In this document: one piece after another, positions 26,327-35,665 of the stretch
Layout of the letters: every line of letters starts with the position of its first letter
Numbering within the stretch: the first letter of the stretch is position 1
Assembly (NCBI RefSeq): GCF_021653975.1
Contig: NZ_JAJKFK010000001.1
Span: 558,001 to 622,000, forward strand
Length of the DNA: 64,000 nucleotides
Direction: 5' to 3'
Source of the DNA: Amycolatopsis sp. GM8
GTDB lineage: Bacteria; Actinomycetota; Actinomycetes; Mycobacteriales; Pseudonocardiaceae
The notes under the pieces: model-generated
The model's input: only the letters and a program-made list of their open reading frames with translations
Database searches by the model: none
What the model was told of the DNA's origin: nothing
Translations under genes and position numbers: made by a program

Positions 26327-26770
26327 TCATCCCACCGGTTCGCCGATCAGGGCCCCGGCGGAACCCTGCAGCTGGGCGCGCAGTTCCGGAGTGAGGATCT
26401 GGCCGACACGGTCGACCAGCATCGTCATCTCGTACGCCACCTGCCCGATGTCGCAGTTCGGGGCCGCGAGCACGGCGAGGCACGAGCCGTCACTGATGGA
26501 CATCAGCACCATGATGCCGAGTTCCATCTCGACGACGGTCTCGTTGACCGCACCGGCCTCGAAGCAGCGCGCCGCCCCCTGGGTGAGGCTGATGAGACCG
26601 GACGCGACCGCCGCGAGCTGGTCGGCCCGGTCGAGCGGCAGCCGGTTCGACGCGGTCAGCAGCAGCCCGTCGGCGGACACGACCACCGCGTGCGCCACCC
26701 CCGGGACGCGCTCGGCAAAGTCGTTGACCAGCCATCCGAACTGGTTGTGTTGTGGCTGCGGCGAGGTCAT
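26327..26770 (-). CDS. cvnB: Conservon roadblock/LC7 protein (CvnB-type)
   Basis: A 147-aa roadblock/LC7 domain protein. The core is FGWLVNDFAERVPGVAHAVVVSADGLLLTAS, with GAARCFEAGAVNETVVEME and LMSISDGSCLAVLA in the order usual for CvnB. Roadblock domains regulate small GTPases, here probably CvnD. ATG 26770 overlaps the cvnA stop by four bases. Confidence 0.93.
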   Translation of the reverse strand: MTSPQPQHNQFGWLVNDFAERVPGVAHAVVVSADGLLLTASNRLPLDRADQLAAVASGLISLTQGAARCFEAGAVNETVVEMELGIMVLMSISDGSCLAVLAAPNCDIGQVAYEMTMLVDRVGQILTPELRAQLQGSAGALIGEPVG

Positions 26771-29700
26771 TCACCCTCCATCGTTTCGTGTTCCGACTCG
26801 ACCGGCTGACCAGTTCGGTGCCGTCCACGCCGGACACCTTGCTGGAAACTGTTCAGCCTGCCGCGCACATCCTGCGGGTCGCGCTGGGTTCGGGGGCCCG
26901 CCCCGCCCGCGGAATTCGCACTGCCCGGCATCAGTTGCTCGCCACGACGGCGGCGCGGCAGCCCCGCCGCCGTGTAGCCCGTCGGAGCGGTCTGCGAAGC
27001 CGCCTGCACCGTCCGCCAGCTCTCATCGGTCGCGAACGACCAGGCAGACTCCGGGGCTGCGGCGACCGGTTCGGGCGCGGTCTCGGGTTCCCCGTCCTGC
27101 CGGCGCGGCAACCGAGTTTCCGGCGAGGGCGCCTGCTCTTCCTCGAAGAACCGCGGCTTCTGCCAGAGGTACTCGCCCGACTCCTCGGCCGCCTGCCCGG
27201 CCTGCTCCTCCGGCGGTTCGAGACGCCGCGGCGGGTCGGTCGGGCGGCGCGGGGGAAGCGCGTTCGCGTCCGTCCGCGCGGCCGCCGGCCTCCGCTGGGG
27301 CAGCGGGTTCTCCCCGGCTGGCTGCTGCTCGCTCGCGGCGGCCGGCTGGTCACCGGCGGGCTCGCGGCGCGGCAGCGGGTTCTCGGACTGCCACGCCGGC
27401 AACGGGTTTTCTCCCGTCGGGTGCTGCTGCGGCCAGGCATGCTGCGTGCTCTCCTCCGCCGCCGGCTCCGGGCGCCGCCACGGCTGCGGGTTCGCGGCCT
27501 CGGCTTCCTGCGCGTCGGGCCACGCCCCCTGCTGCTGCGGCTGGGGTTGCGGCCTCGGCCGGCGCTGGCGCTGCGGGAGGCCCGCCGCGGTGGTCGCCAC
27601 CGGGGCCGACGTCCCGCTCGCGGGCTGCGGCGGTTCCTGGCTCGCGGCCGGCGGCTCGACCGTGGCCTGCGGCTCGGCGGCCACCTGCTGCGGCTCGGCT
27701 GGCTCGGCTCCGGGCTCGGCCGGTTTGGCCGCGTGCCGGGCCCGGCTGAGGCCCTGCTGGAAGCTGCTCAGCCGGCCACGGATGTCCGCGGGATCGCGCG
27801 TCGGCAACGCCGGCGCCGAATCCCCGGCACTCGCGGGCTGGGCCGCGGGGATGCTGGGCGCGGCGCTGCCGGGCATGAGCTGCTCGCCACGGCGGCGCCG
27901 CGGCAGGCCGGCCTCGGTGAAGGTGGTCGGCGCGGTCTGCGACGCGGCACGCGCGGCGCGGAAGCTCGCGTCGGCCGCGAAGTCCCAGCCGGTGGTGGCG
28001 TGCGGCTCGGCCACTTCCTTCTGTTCCGCCGGCTCGGCCGACTCTGCCGAGTCCCCGTCCTCGGGCTTCGCGGCGTCCTCGGCCTTGGCCTCGGGCTTCG
28101 GCGCCGGCTTGTCACTGCGGAACCAGGCCGAGAGCGTCTCGTCGAAGATCGGCGTCGTCTCGTTCGGCGTGGGCGGCGGAGGCGGTGGCGCCGGCTCGGC
28201 CGCCGCCGCGCTCCACCACTCGGTGAGCGCGCCGGAGCTGGTGTTCGCCTCGAACAGCGCGCTACCCGAAGGCAGCGCGCCACCGACCAGGTCTTCCGGT
28301 TGCGGGTCGGCCGGCGGCCGGTCCATCTCGTCCTGGATCGGGCTGAACAGCGCGGTGCCGGAGACCTCCAGGTCCGACGGCGGCCGCGGCGGCAGCATGC
28401 CCGAGTGGCCGTTCTGGCTCCACGGCCCAGGCGCGGCGGCACCGTCGCCGAGCGTGCCCGACGTGGTGCCGGCGAGGCTGGTCAGCCCACCGGGACGGCT
28501 GGTGCCGTTGACCATCCGGCGGCGCGGCAGCTCCGGGTCGGGCTGGATCGGCTCGGGCTGCTGGACCACTTCGGGCAGGCCCATCACGAGCTCGGCCGGC
28601 ACGCTGACCGTGGCACGCACGCCGACGATGTCCTTGCCGCCGTGCAGGGTGACCCCGATGTGGTGCCGCCCGGCGAGGCGGCCGACCACGAACAGGCCCA
28701 TCCGGCGGGACGTGGCGAGGTCGACGGTCGCGGCCTCGGTCAGCCGGGTGTTGGCCTCGGCGACTTCGGCCTCGTTCATGCCGATGCCCTGGTCCATGAT
28801 GTCGATGACGAGGCCGCGGTTGTCCCCGACCCGCGTCGACACGGTCACCTGCGTCTCCGGCGCGGAGAACGCGGCCGCGTTGTCCAAGAGCTCCGCGATC
28901 AGGCGCATCAGGTCGCTGGCCGCGTACCCGACGATCCGCGCGACGGGCGGCGCCTGCACCGAAACCCGCTGGTACTGCTCGATCTCCGAGACCGCGGCGC
29001 GCAGCACGTCGGCGGTGGTGACCGGCTGACCGGAGCGGCGGCCCGGCTCGGCGCCGGAGAGGACCATCAGGTTTTCGTTGTTGCGCCGCATCCGGGTGGC
29101 GAGGTGGTCGAGCTGGAACAGGGTGGCCAGCTGGTCGGCGTCCTCCTCGTCCCGCTCCAGCCGCTCGATCAGCTGCAGCTGCCGCTGCACGAGGCTCTGG
29201 CTGCGGCGGGACAGGTTGACGAACACGCTGGAGAAGCCGGTCCGCATCGCGGCCTGCTCGATCGCGAGCCGCAGCGCCTGGCTGTGCACCGCGTCGAACG
29301 CCTTGGCCACCTGGCCGATCTCGTCGGCGGTGCCGACCGAGACGGGCGTGACCTCGGCGCTCTGCTCGACGCCCTCCTGGATGTTCGCGACCGCCATTGG
29401 CAGTTGCCGGTCGGCGACGTCGAGGGCACTGGTACGCAGCATCCGCAGCGAGCGCAGCAGCTGGCGGGTGATCAGGAAGACGACGGCGGCGGTGAGCACG
29501 AGCGCCGCGAACAGCAGCACCGCCAGCAGGCCGGCGTCGGTGCCCGCGCTGTCGACCAGCACGCCCGACGTGGTCAGCGCCGCGTCGCCGAGCCGGTTGC
29601 TGACCGCGCGCAGCGAGTCCACGACGGCCGTCGACACGGTGTTCCACTGCTCACCGGAGATGGCCTCGAGCGCGTCGCCCGCGGTCACCCCCTGCGCGGC

Positions 29701-30552
29701 CAGCACGCTGCCGACCAGGCGGCTGCGGGTGTCGAAGTCCTGCCCGGTGACCGTCCGGTCGAAGTCCTGGCCCTGCGCGCCGGTGGCCGCGGCGCGGAAG
29801 TCCTCCAGCCGGTCGGCCAGCCGGACCTCGGCCGTGCGCAGCTGGTTGAGCTGGGTCGGGGTGAGGCTGCCGCGCGCGATGCCGTACGTGAGCAGCACCT
29901 GCGACGTGGACACCTCCTCCTTGGCTACCTGCAGGTCGTGCAGCGCGTTGACGGTGCCGCTGATCGACGGGTCGCCCATCCCGGCCACCAGCGAGGTGTC
30001 GAGGGACAGCAGCGCGGTGGTCATCGCCGAGTACGCGTCGAGCGCCTGCACGGAGTCGAGCTGGCCGGCGGCGACCTGCTGGCGGACCTCGCCGAGCCGG
30101 GCGAGCGCGTTGGTGCTGGCGGTGCCCGGCGCGGCGACGGCGCTGTCGACCTCGACGACGCGGTCGGTGTCCGTGCTCAGCGGCTTGAGCGCCCGGTCGG
30201 TCGCGGCGCGCGCCGCGTCGAGCTCCGGCGAGCTGCCGACGGTGCCCTGGGTGAGCAGGGCGGCGGTGCGGGTGCGCTCGCCCTGCAGGGCGTCCACCAG
30301 GCCGCGCACGTCCGTGCTGAGCACGACCAGCCGGTCGATGCGGTCGTAGTCGTTGGACCGCTGGACCTGGCTGTTGATCGTAATGCCACCCAGCACCAGC
30401 GCGATGATGATGGGGACCAGCGTGACCGCGGCCAGCTTGACCGACAGCCCCCAGTCGCGCCATCTGCTGAGCGCGCTCCATTTCGAGGGTCGCCGCGGCT
30501 GCTGGCCTAGGAGCTGTCCCACAGGCACTTGGCCCTGTCCTGCAACGGTCAC
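26767..30552 (-). CDS. cvnA: Conservon nitrate/nitrite-sensing histidine kinase (CvnA-type)
   Basis: A 1261-aa membrane kinase. Transmembrane helices lie at about 40-59 and 343-364 and flank an extracytoplasmic NIT-type sensor domain. A HAMP-like segment follows, then an ATPase domain with ELLDNAAAFS and DQGIGM near 555-592. From about 670 to the end is Pro/Gln/Glu-rich. Two copies of a C-terminal module (about 865-938 and 1180-1258) share AASQTAPT, AGLPRRRRGEQLMPGS and RGRL-x-SFQQG. Start GTG 30552 has GGGAG seven bases upstream. First gene of cvnABCD. Confidence 0.93.
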   Translation of the reverse strand: MTVAGQGQVPVGQLLGQQPRRPSKWSALSRWRDWGLSVKLAAVTLVPIIIALVLGGITINSQVQRSNDYDRIDRLVVLSTDVRGLVDALQGERTRTAALLTQGTVGSSPELDAARAATDRALKPLSTDTDRVVEVDSAVAAPGTASTNALARLGEVRQQVAAGQLDSVQALDAYSAMTTALLSLDTSLVAGMGDPSISGTVNALHDLQVAKEEVSTSQVLLTYGIARGSLTPTQLNQLRTAEVRLADRLEDFRAAATGAQGQDFDRTVTGQDFDTRSRLVGSVLAAQGVTAGDALEAISGEQWNTVSTAVVDSLRAVSNRLGDAALTTSGVLVDSAGTDAGLLAVLLFAALVLTAAVVFLITRQLLRSLRMLRTSALDVADRQLPMAVANIQEGVEQSAEVTPVSVGTADEIGQVAKAFDAVHSQALRLAIEQAAMRTGFSSVFVNLSRRSQSLVQRQLQLIERLERDEEDADQLATLFQLDHLATRMRRNNENLMVLSGAEPGRRSGQPVTTADVLRAAVSEIEQYQRVSVQAPPVARIVGYAASDLMRLIAELLDNAAAFSAPETQVTVSTRVGDNRGLVIDIMDQGIGMNEAEVAEANTRLTEAATVDLATSRRMGLFVVGRLAGRHHIGVTLHGGKDIVGVRATVSVPAELVMGLPEVVQQPEPIQPDPELPRRRMVNGTSRPGGLTSLAGTTSGTLGDGAAAPGPWSQNGHSGMLPPRPPSDLEVSGTALFSPIQDEMDRPPADPQPEDLVGGALPSGSALFEANTSSGALTEWWSAAAAEPAPPPPPPTPNETTPIFDETLSAWFRSDKPAPKPEAKAEDAAKPEDGDSAESAEPAEQKEVAEPHATTGWDFAADASFRAARAASQTAPTTFTEAGLPRRRRGEQLMPGSAAPSIPAAQPASAGDSAPALPTRDPADIRGRLSSFQQGLSRARHAAKPAEPGAEPAEPQQVAAEPQATVEPPAASQEPPQPASGTSAPVATTAAGLPQRQRRPRPQPQPQQQGAWPDAQEAEAANPQPWRRPEPAAEESTQHAWPQQHPTGENPLPAWQSENPLPRREPAGDQPAAASEQQPAGENPLPQRRPAAARTDANALPPRRPTDPPRRLEPPEEQAGQAAEESGEYLWQKPRFFEEEQAPSPETRLPRRQDGEPETAPEPVAAAPESAWSFATDESWRTVQAASQTAPTGYTAAGLPRRRRGEQLMPGSANSAGGAGPRTQRDPQDVRGRLNSFQQGVRRGRHRTGQPVESEHETMEGE

Positions 30553-31315
30553 GAAAGTGACTCCCTGTCCGGCGTCTCGTGTGCGCGTCCTGCGACGTCC
30601 GTGTATACGTGCCCTGCTCGGGCCGACGGCATTGTCCCCAGCCTCGTCGACCTGCTGAGCTGCGGTGTCCTTGCATGATGCGATGTGCAGCGAAGCCCGA
30701 ACAAGATCAGTTACCTTCGGTCACAGCGAGTCAACGTGGCCAAGGAAGCGTACACCAATGGGGCAGGAACCGAACCTGCCACAAAAAGTGCCCTCGACCT
30801 GCGGAAATACCCGTTGTAACAAGGGGTTGACTGGCCAGTAGGCATCGCTGTCACTTACCCGTTCGGATACGTTACGGCCCAGGTGGGACCGCGTTCACCC
30901 GCTTTCACCCACATAGCCCAGGTGTCGCCCGAGCTTAGCGCGAAAGGTGTACCGACCGTGTATCGCACGGCCGAGTTACAGAAGAATAACGCCCGATCAT
31001 GTGGCTTTCGTCGCCTGGTCCATTCCCGGAGCTTTCCGGCCAACCGGCGAAATCGGACAGAAGTTTTCCTGTTCACGCTCCGAGTCCGTTAATCCCCGCC
31101 AGTTCACTCCAGAGAGTGAGCTTTGCCGATTGTGGACACGATCTGTAACAGCGCCCGCGGATGCCTCCCGGCGAACCTAGCCTGAACGGCCCATTACACC
31201 TGGTGAAAGGACCAACAGACCCTCACGGAGTGAACCCGGCCTCGCCGATGACCCGTATTCAGCTGTGGCTAGCATGTGCCGCTCAAGGTTCGCCAGCTCG
31301 CCCGAGGAGGCAGCC
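30553..31315. other. 763-bp intergenic region between divergent cvnA and the acetate permease operon
   Basis: No convincing gene. Base composition is clearly lower in GC than the flanking genes, as in promoter regions here. The only open frames are short, start poorly and do not look like protein. Direct repeats of GCCCAGGTG and TTCACCC occur at 30877-30925. TAGCAT at 31269, about 47 bases before the DUF485 start, could be a -10 box. The length suggests complex regulation of cvnA, of the permease operon, or of both. Confidence 0.5.
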
Positions 31316-31735
31316 ATGCAGGACGTCGGCCAGAGTTTCACGCCGCCGAGGACCCCCGCCGAGGACACCGGAGAACTGCCGGCCTTGTTCGAGGAGGTCG
31401 AGGAATCACCCAGGCCCCGCAGGCGTGTCGCGGACGTGGACTACGTCGCGATCCAGCGGAGTCACGAGTTCACCACGCTGCGGAGCAGGTTCCGCGGCTT
31501 CGCGTTCCCGATGACCCTGCTGTTCATCGTCTGGTACCTGGTGTACGTCGTGCTCGCGGCGTTCGCGCACGACTTCATGAGCACGAAGCTGATCGGCGAG
31601 ATCAACGTCGCGATCGTGATGGGGGCCCTGCAGTTCGTCTCGACCGCCCTGATCACGATCGCCTATCTGCGGTTCGCGAAGCGCCGGCTCGACCCGCAGG
31701 TCGGAATGGTGCGGCAGCAGGCAGGAGTGCGGTAG
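31316..31735 (+). CDS. DUF485 membrane protein, partner of the acetate permease
   Basis: A 139-aa protein whose C-terminal half is DUF485, with two transmembrane helices (about 63-82 and 103-121) and the typical SRFRGFAFPMTLLFIVWYL. DUF485 genes precede actP in many bacteria and their products may assist the transporter. ATG 31316 has AGGAGG six bases upstream; a more upstream in-frame ATG would add 17 unrelated residues. The actP start follows four bases after the stop. Confidence 0.9.
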   Translation: MQDVGQSFTPPRTPAEDTGELPALFEEVEESPRPRRRVADVDYVAIQRSHEFTTLRSRFRGFAFPMTLLFIVWYLVYVVLAAFAHDFMSTKLIGEINVAIVMGALQFVSTALITIAYLRFAKRRLDPQVGMVRQQAGVR

Positions 31736-31739
31736 ACAC

Positions 31740-33338
31740 ATGATCACCACGTTCGCGGCCGGCGAGAGCCCGGACAGCAACCCGATTCTCAACACCACGG
31801 TGTTCGCGATCTTCGTCGCGATCACCCTGTTCGTCGTCTACCGGGCGAGCAGCGGCGGCAGGTCATCCCGCGCCGACTACTACGCCGCGAGCCACGCGTT
31901 CACCGGCAGGCAGAACGGCATCGCGCTGTCCGGCGACTTCCTGTCCGCCGCGTCGTTCCTCGGCATCGCGGGCGCGATCGCGATCAACGGCTACGACGGC
32001 TTCCTCTACTCCATCGGCTTCCTCGTGGCCTGGCTGGTCGACCTGCTGCTGGTCGCCGAACTGCTGCGCAACACCGGCCGCTTCACCATGGGCGACGTGC
32101 TCAGCTTCCGGATGAAGCAGCGCCCGGTCCGCGCCGCCGCGGCCACCTCGACGCTGGTCATCTCGCTGTTCTACATGCTCGCGCAGATGGCCGGCGCCGG
32201 TGCGCTGATCGCGCTGCTGCTCAACGTGCACAGCCGGTTCGGCCAGTCGGTCGTGATCGGCGTCGTCGGCCTGGTCATGATCTTCTACGTGCTGGTCGGC
32301 GGCATGAAGGGCACCACCTGGGTGCAGATCATCAAGGCGGGCATCCTGATCCTGTCCGTGGTGCTGATGACGGTGTTCCTGTTCGGCAAGTTCGGGTTCA
32401 ACCTCTCCAACCTGCTCAACCAAGCGGCGTACCACAGCCCGCTGGGCGAAAAGCTGCTCCAGCCGGGCGCGCAGTACGGCAAGACCACCACGACGAAGAT
32501 CGACTTCATCTCCCTGGGCATCGCGCTGATCCTCGGCACCGCCGGCCTGCCGCACGTGCTGATGCGCTTCTACACCGTGCCGAACTCGCACGAGGCCCGC
32601 CGCTCGGTGGTGTGGGCGACCGCGTGTGTGTTCGTCTTCTACCTGTGCACGCTGGTGATCGGCTTCGGCGCGACCGCGCTCGTCGGCACCGCCGAGATCA
32701 AGGCCGCGCCCGGTGGCGAGAACTCCGCCGCGCCGCTGCTCGCGCTGCACATCGGCGGCACGGTGCTGCTGGGCATCATCTCCGCGGTGGCGTTCGCCAC
32801 GATCCTCGCGGTGGTCGCCGGCCTGACGATCACGGCCTCGGCGTCCTTCGCGCACGACGTGTACGCGAACATCTTCAAGCGCGGCCACGCCGAACCGCAG
32901 GACGAGGTGCGTGTCGCCCGCCGGACGGCCATCGGCATCGGCATCCTGTCGATCCTCGGCGGCATCCTGGCGAACGGCATCAACGTGGCGTTCCTGGTGG
33001 CGCTGGCGTTCGCGGTCGCCGCCTCGGCGAACCTGTCGACGCTGCTGTACACGCTGTTCTGGAAGCGGTTCAACACGACCGGCACGCTGTGGGGCATGTA
33101 CGGCGGGCTGACCGCCTCGGTGGTGCTGGTGCTCTTCTCGCCGGTTGTGTCCGGCGGCGCGACCTCGATCATCAAGGGTGTGGACTTCCACTGGTTCCCG
33201 CTGAGCAACCCGGGCATCGTGTCGATCCCGTTCTCGTTCCTGTGCGGGTTCATCGGCACCCTGGTCGGCCGGGACAAGGCCGACCCGGCCACGTACGCGG
33301 AGATGGAGGTCCGGTCGCTGACCGGTATCGGCAGCTGA
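31740..33338 (+). CDS. actP: Cation/acetate symporter (SSS family, ActP)
   Basis: A 532-aa sodium:solute symporter-type permease with about 13 hydrophobic segments. Recognisable regions are RSSRADYYAASHAFTGRQNG near 40-60, SGDFLSAASFLGIAGAI, and GTAGLPHVLMRFYTVPN near 265. ActP imports acetate and other short monocarboxylates with sodium. It is preceded by its DUF485 partner. Substrate range beyond acetate is uncertain. Confidence 0.93.
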   Translation: MITTFAAGESPDSNPILNTTVFAIFVAITLFVVYRASSGGRSSRADYYAASHAFTGRQNGIALSGDFLSAASFLGIAGAIAINGYDGFLYSIGFLVAWLVDLLLVAELLRNTGRFTMGDVLSFRMKQRPVRAAAATSTLVISLFYMLAQMAGAGALIALLLNVHSRFGQSVVIGVVGLVMIFYVLVGGMKGTTWVQIIKAGILILSVVLMTVFLFGKFGFNLSNLLNQAAYHSPLGEKLLQPGAQYGKTTTTKIDFISLGIALILGTAGLPHVLMRFYTVPNSHEARRSVVWATACVFVFYLCTLVIGFGATALVGTAEIKAAPGGENSAAPLLALHIGGTVLLGIISAVAFATILAVVAGLTITASASFAHDVYANIFKRGHAEPQDEVRVARRTAIGIGILSILGGILANGINVAFLVALAFAVAASANLSTLLYTLFWKRFNTTGTLWGMYGGLTASVVLVLFSPVVSGGATSIIKGVDFHWFPLSNPGIVSIPFSFLCGFIGTLVGRDKADPATYAEMEVRSLTGIGS

Positions 33339-33351
33339 CACGCTGGAGGGC

Positions 33352-34458
33352 GTGTATTCGGAAAGGATCCGTGGCTTCCTGGCCGGGCGGCTGCCCCCGG
33401 CACCGTTCCTGGTGGTCGATCCGGCCGTGGTGACCGGGCGAGTGCGGGAGTTCGCGACCGAACTCCCGCACTCGCTCCTTTTCTATGCGGTGAAAGCGAA
33501 TCCCGAGCCCGCCGTGCTGCGCGCGGTGCTCGCCGCGGGCGGCGGCTTCGACGTCGCGAGCCCGGCCGAGATCACCGCATGCCTGGCCGAAGGTGCCCGG
33601 CCGGAGCGGCTCTCCTACGGCAACCCGATCAAGAAGCCGGCCGACATCGCGTTCGCGTTCGCCCACGGGATCCGGGAGTTCACCACCGACGCCGGGTCCG
33701 ACCTGGCGCAGATCGCCCGGCACGCGCCGGGCACGTCCGTGACGGTGCGGGTGCTCGTGGACGCGCCCGCGTCGGCCACGCCGTTCGGCCGCAAGTTCGG
33801 CTGTTCGCCCGCCGAAGCGGTGCCGTTGCTGCGCCGGGCCGCCGAGCTGGGCCTCGACCCGGCCGGGGTCGCCTTCCACGTCGGCTCGCAGCAGGCCGAC
33901 GTTTCCGCCTGGGACAACGGGATCGCGGCCGCGGCGAAGATCGCGGCCGAATTCCCGTTGCGGCGGTTGAACATCGGCGGCGGCTTCGGCATCACCTATC
34001 GCGAGCCGGTCCCGTCGCTCGCGTCGTACACCGCGGCCGTGCGCACCTCTCTGGCGGCGCACTTTCCCGCCGGTGCACCGGAAATCGCGCTCGAACCTGG
34101 GCGCGCGGTCGTCGCCGAGGCGGGGGTGATCCGGGCCGAGGTGGTACTCGTGGCGCGGCGCGGCGGGCACCGGTGGGTCTATTTGGACATCGGGCGCTAC
34201 AACGGGCTCGCGGAGACGGAGAACGAGGCAATCCCGTACCGGTTCGAGGCGGGCCCGGGTGAGCGGGGGCCGGTCGTCATCGCGGGCCCGACATGCGATG
34301 GTGACGACGTGCTCTATCAACACACGCCCTACGAACTGCCGCTCGCGCTGAAGGCGGGCGACCCGGTGGACATCCTCGACGCCGGCGCGTACACGGCCAG
34401 CTACTCGTCCGTGTCGTTCAACGGGATCGAGCCGTTGCGGACGTACTGCCTTGACTGA
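33352..34458 (+). CDS. Ornithine/diaminopimelate-type PLP decarboxylase (probable ornithine decarboxylase)
   Basis: A 368-aa fold-type III PLP enzyme. The cofactor lysine is Lys48 in FYAVKANPE. A phosphate-binding GGGFG lies near 207, and the active-site motif GPTCDGDD is near 311. CDGDD is the form seen in ornithine/lysine decarboxylases; diaminopimelate decarboxylases have CES instead. It should make putrescine (or cadaverine). GTG 33352 has GGAGGG upstream. The next gene, an AdoMet decarboxylase-aminopropyltransferase fusion, overlaps by eight bases, so the pair would make spermidine from ornithine. Confidence 0.87.
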   Translation: MYSERIRGFLAGRLPPAPFLVVDPAVVTGRVREFATELPHSLLFYAVKANPEPAVLRAVLAAGGGFDVASPAEITACLAEGARPERLSYGNPIKKPADIAFAFAHGIREFTTDAGSDLAQIARHAPGTSVTVRVLVDAPASATPFGRKFGCSPAEAVPLLRRAAELGLDPAGVAFHVGSQQADVSAWDNGIAAAAKIAAEFPLRRLNIGGGFGITYREPVPSLASYTAAVRTSLAAHFPAGAPEIALEPGRAVVAEAGVIRAEVVLVARRGGHRWVYLDIGRYNGLAETENEAIPYRFEAGPGERGPVVIAGPTCDGDDVLYQHTPYELPLALKAGDPVDILDAGAYTASYSSVSFNGIEPLRTYCLD

Positions 34459-35665
34459 GATCGGCGCGTTCTCCGGCCGCCATGTGCTCGCCGAACTGGA
34501 CGGGATCGAACCCCGGCTGCTCGACGACCCGGCTTTCCTCGGCGAGGCGCTGCGCTCGTCGGTCGCCGAGGCGGGCGCCACGGTGATCGATGTCCTGACG
34601 CACCGGTTCGAACCGCACGGCGTCACGGTGCTCGCGCTGCTCGCCGAGTCGCACGCGTCGGTGCACGCCTATCCCGAGATCGGCGCCGCCTTCGCGGACG
34701 TCTTCACCTGCGGCGACAAGGCGGATCCCGAACTGGCCGTGCGGCTGCTCGCCCGCGCGCTCGGCACCGAGTCGTTCCGCATGAGCACCGCCCACCGCGG
34801 GCACGGCGCGCGGCAGCTGACCGAGCCGGTCGGGCGCGGCCTCACCCGCTCCTGGGCGGTTTCGGACGTCATGTTCGAGACGCGCACGGACTTCCAGCAC
34901 CTGCTCATCGGCCGGACCGCGCAAGGGATTTCGCTGTTCTGCGACGGCGAGCGGCAGAGCACCGAGGCCACGCAGCTCACCTACCACGAGGCACTCATGG
35001 TGCCGCCGATGCTGCTGGCCGAGCGGGTCCGCCGGGTGCTGATCGTCGGCTCCAGCGAGGGTGTCGCGAGTCAACTGGCCGTCGCCGAGGGCGCCGAAGT
35101 GGTCGACCACGTCGACATCGACCGGGTCGCGGTGCGGGCCTGCGCCGAGCACCTGCCGTACGGCTACACCCCGGCCGAACTGGCCGCCGCCGAGCGCGGG
35201 GACGGGCCGATCCGGGTGCACTACCGCGACGGGTGGGAGTTCCTGGCCGCCGCGGAACCCGGGTACGACGTGATCGTGATCGACCTGCCGGACGAGAACG
35301 ACGACCCGGCCGCGCAGCACAATCGCTTGTACGGCAAGGAGTTCCTCGACCGCTGCACCGCTTTGCTGGCACTAGGCGGGGTGGTGTCGAGCCAGGCGGG
35401 CTGCCCGACGATGTGGCGCGACGACACGTTGATCACCGCGTGGCACCGGTTCACCGAGGCGTTCGGCACGGTTGTCTATTACGGCTCCGACGAGCACGAG
35501 TGGGCGTTCCTGTCCGGCCGCGCCGAACCCGGCGAACCGGACCTGGAGGCCAACCTGAAGAAGGCGGGCTACCGGCCGGAGACCATCGACGCCCTGGCGT
35601 TGCGGGGCAACACCGTGCCGCCGCTGCGGGTCAGAGCTTCTGACCGGCCTCGACGCGGTGCGTGA
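34451..35665 (+). CDS. AdoMet decarboxylase-aminopropyltransferase fusion (spermidine synthesis)
   Basis: A 404-aa two-enzyme protein. Residues 1-115 are a bacterial AdoMet decarboxylase: the self-cleavage site Glu66-Ser67, plus His72 and Cys87, are spaced exactly as in SpeD (Ser63/His68/Cys83 numbering). Residues about 140-390 are an aminopropyltransferase, with DGERQSTEATQLTYHE and VIDLPDENDDP. The usual glycine loop GGGDGG is changed to GSSEGV. Decarboxylated AdoMet made by one half would be used by the other. The start is TTG 34451, supported by the domain's GRHVLAEL beginning. Similar fusions are known in other bacteria. Confidence 0.88.
   Translation: MTEIGAFSGRHVLAELDGIEPRLLDDPAFLGEALRSSVAEAGATVIDVLTHRFEPHGVTVLALLAESHASVHAYPEIGAAFADVFTCGDKADPELAVRLLARALGTESFRMSTAHRGHGARQLTEPVGRGLTRSWAVSDVMFETRTDFQHLLIGRTAQGISLFCDGERQSTEATQLTYHEALMVPPMLLAERVRRVLIVGSSEGVASQLAVAEGAEVVDHVDIDRVAVRACAEHLPYGYTPAELAAAERGDGPIRVHYRDGWEFLAAAEPGYDVIVIDLPDENDDPAAQHNRLYGKEFLDRCTALLALGGVVSSQAGCPTMWRDDTLITAWHRFTEAFGTVVYYGSDEHEWAFLSGRAEPGEPDLEANLKKAGYRPETIDALALRGNTVPPLRVRASDRPRRGA

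Noticed and set aside
26752..30510. Very long plus-strand open frame opposite cvnA
   Set aside because: It is the GC-rich antisense of a convincing histidine kinase gene; its protein is Arg/Gly/Leu-rich with no domain.
30855..31076. Minus-strand 73-codon frame in the large intergenic region
   Set aside because: Codon use and composition do not resemble real genes here; no ribosome site and no recognisable domain.
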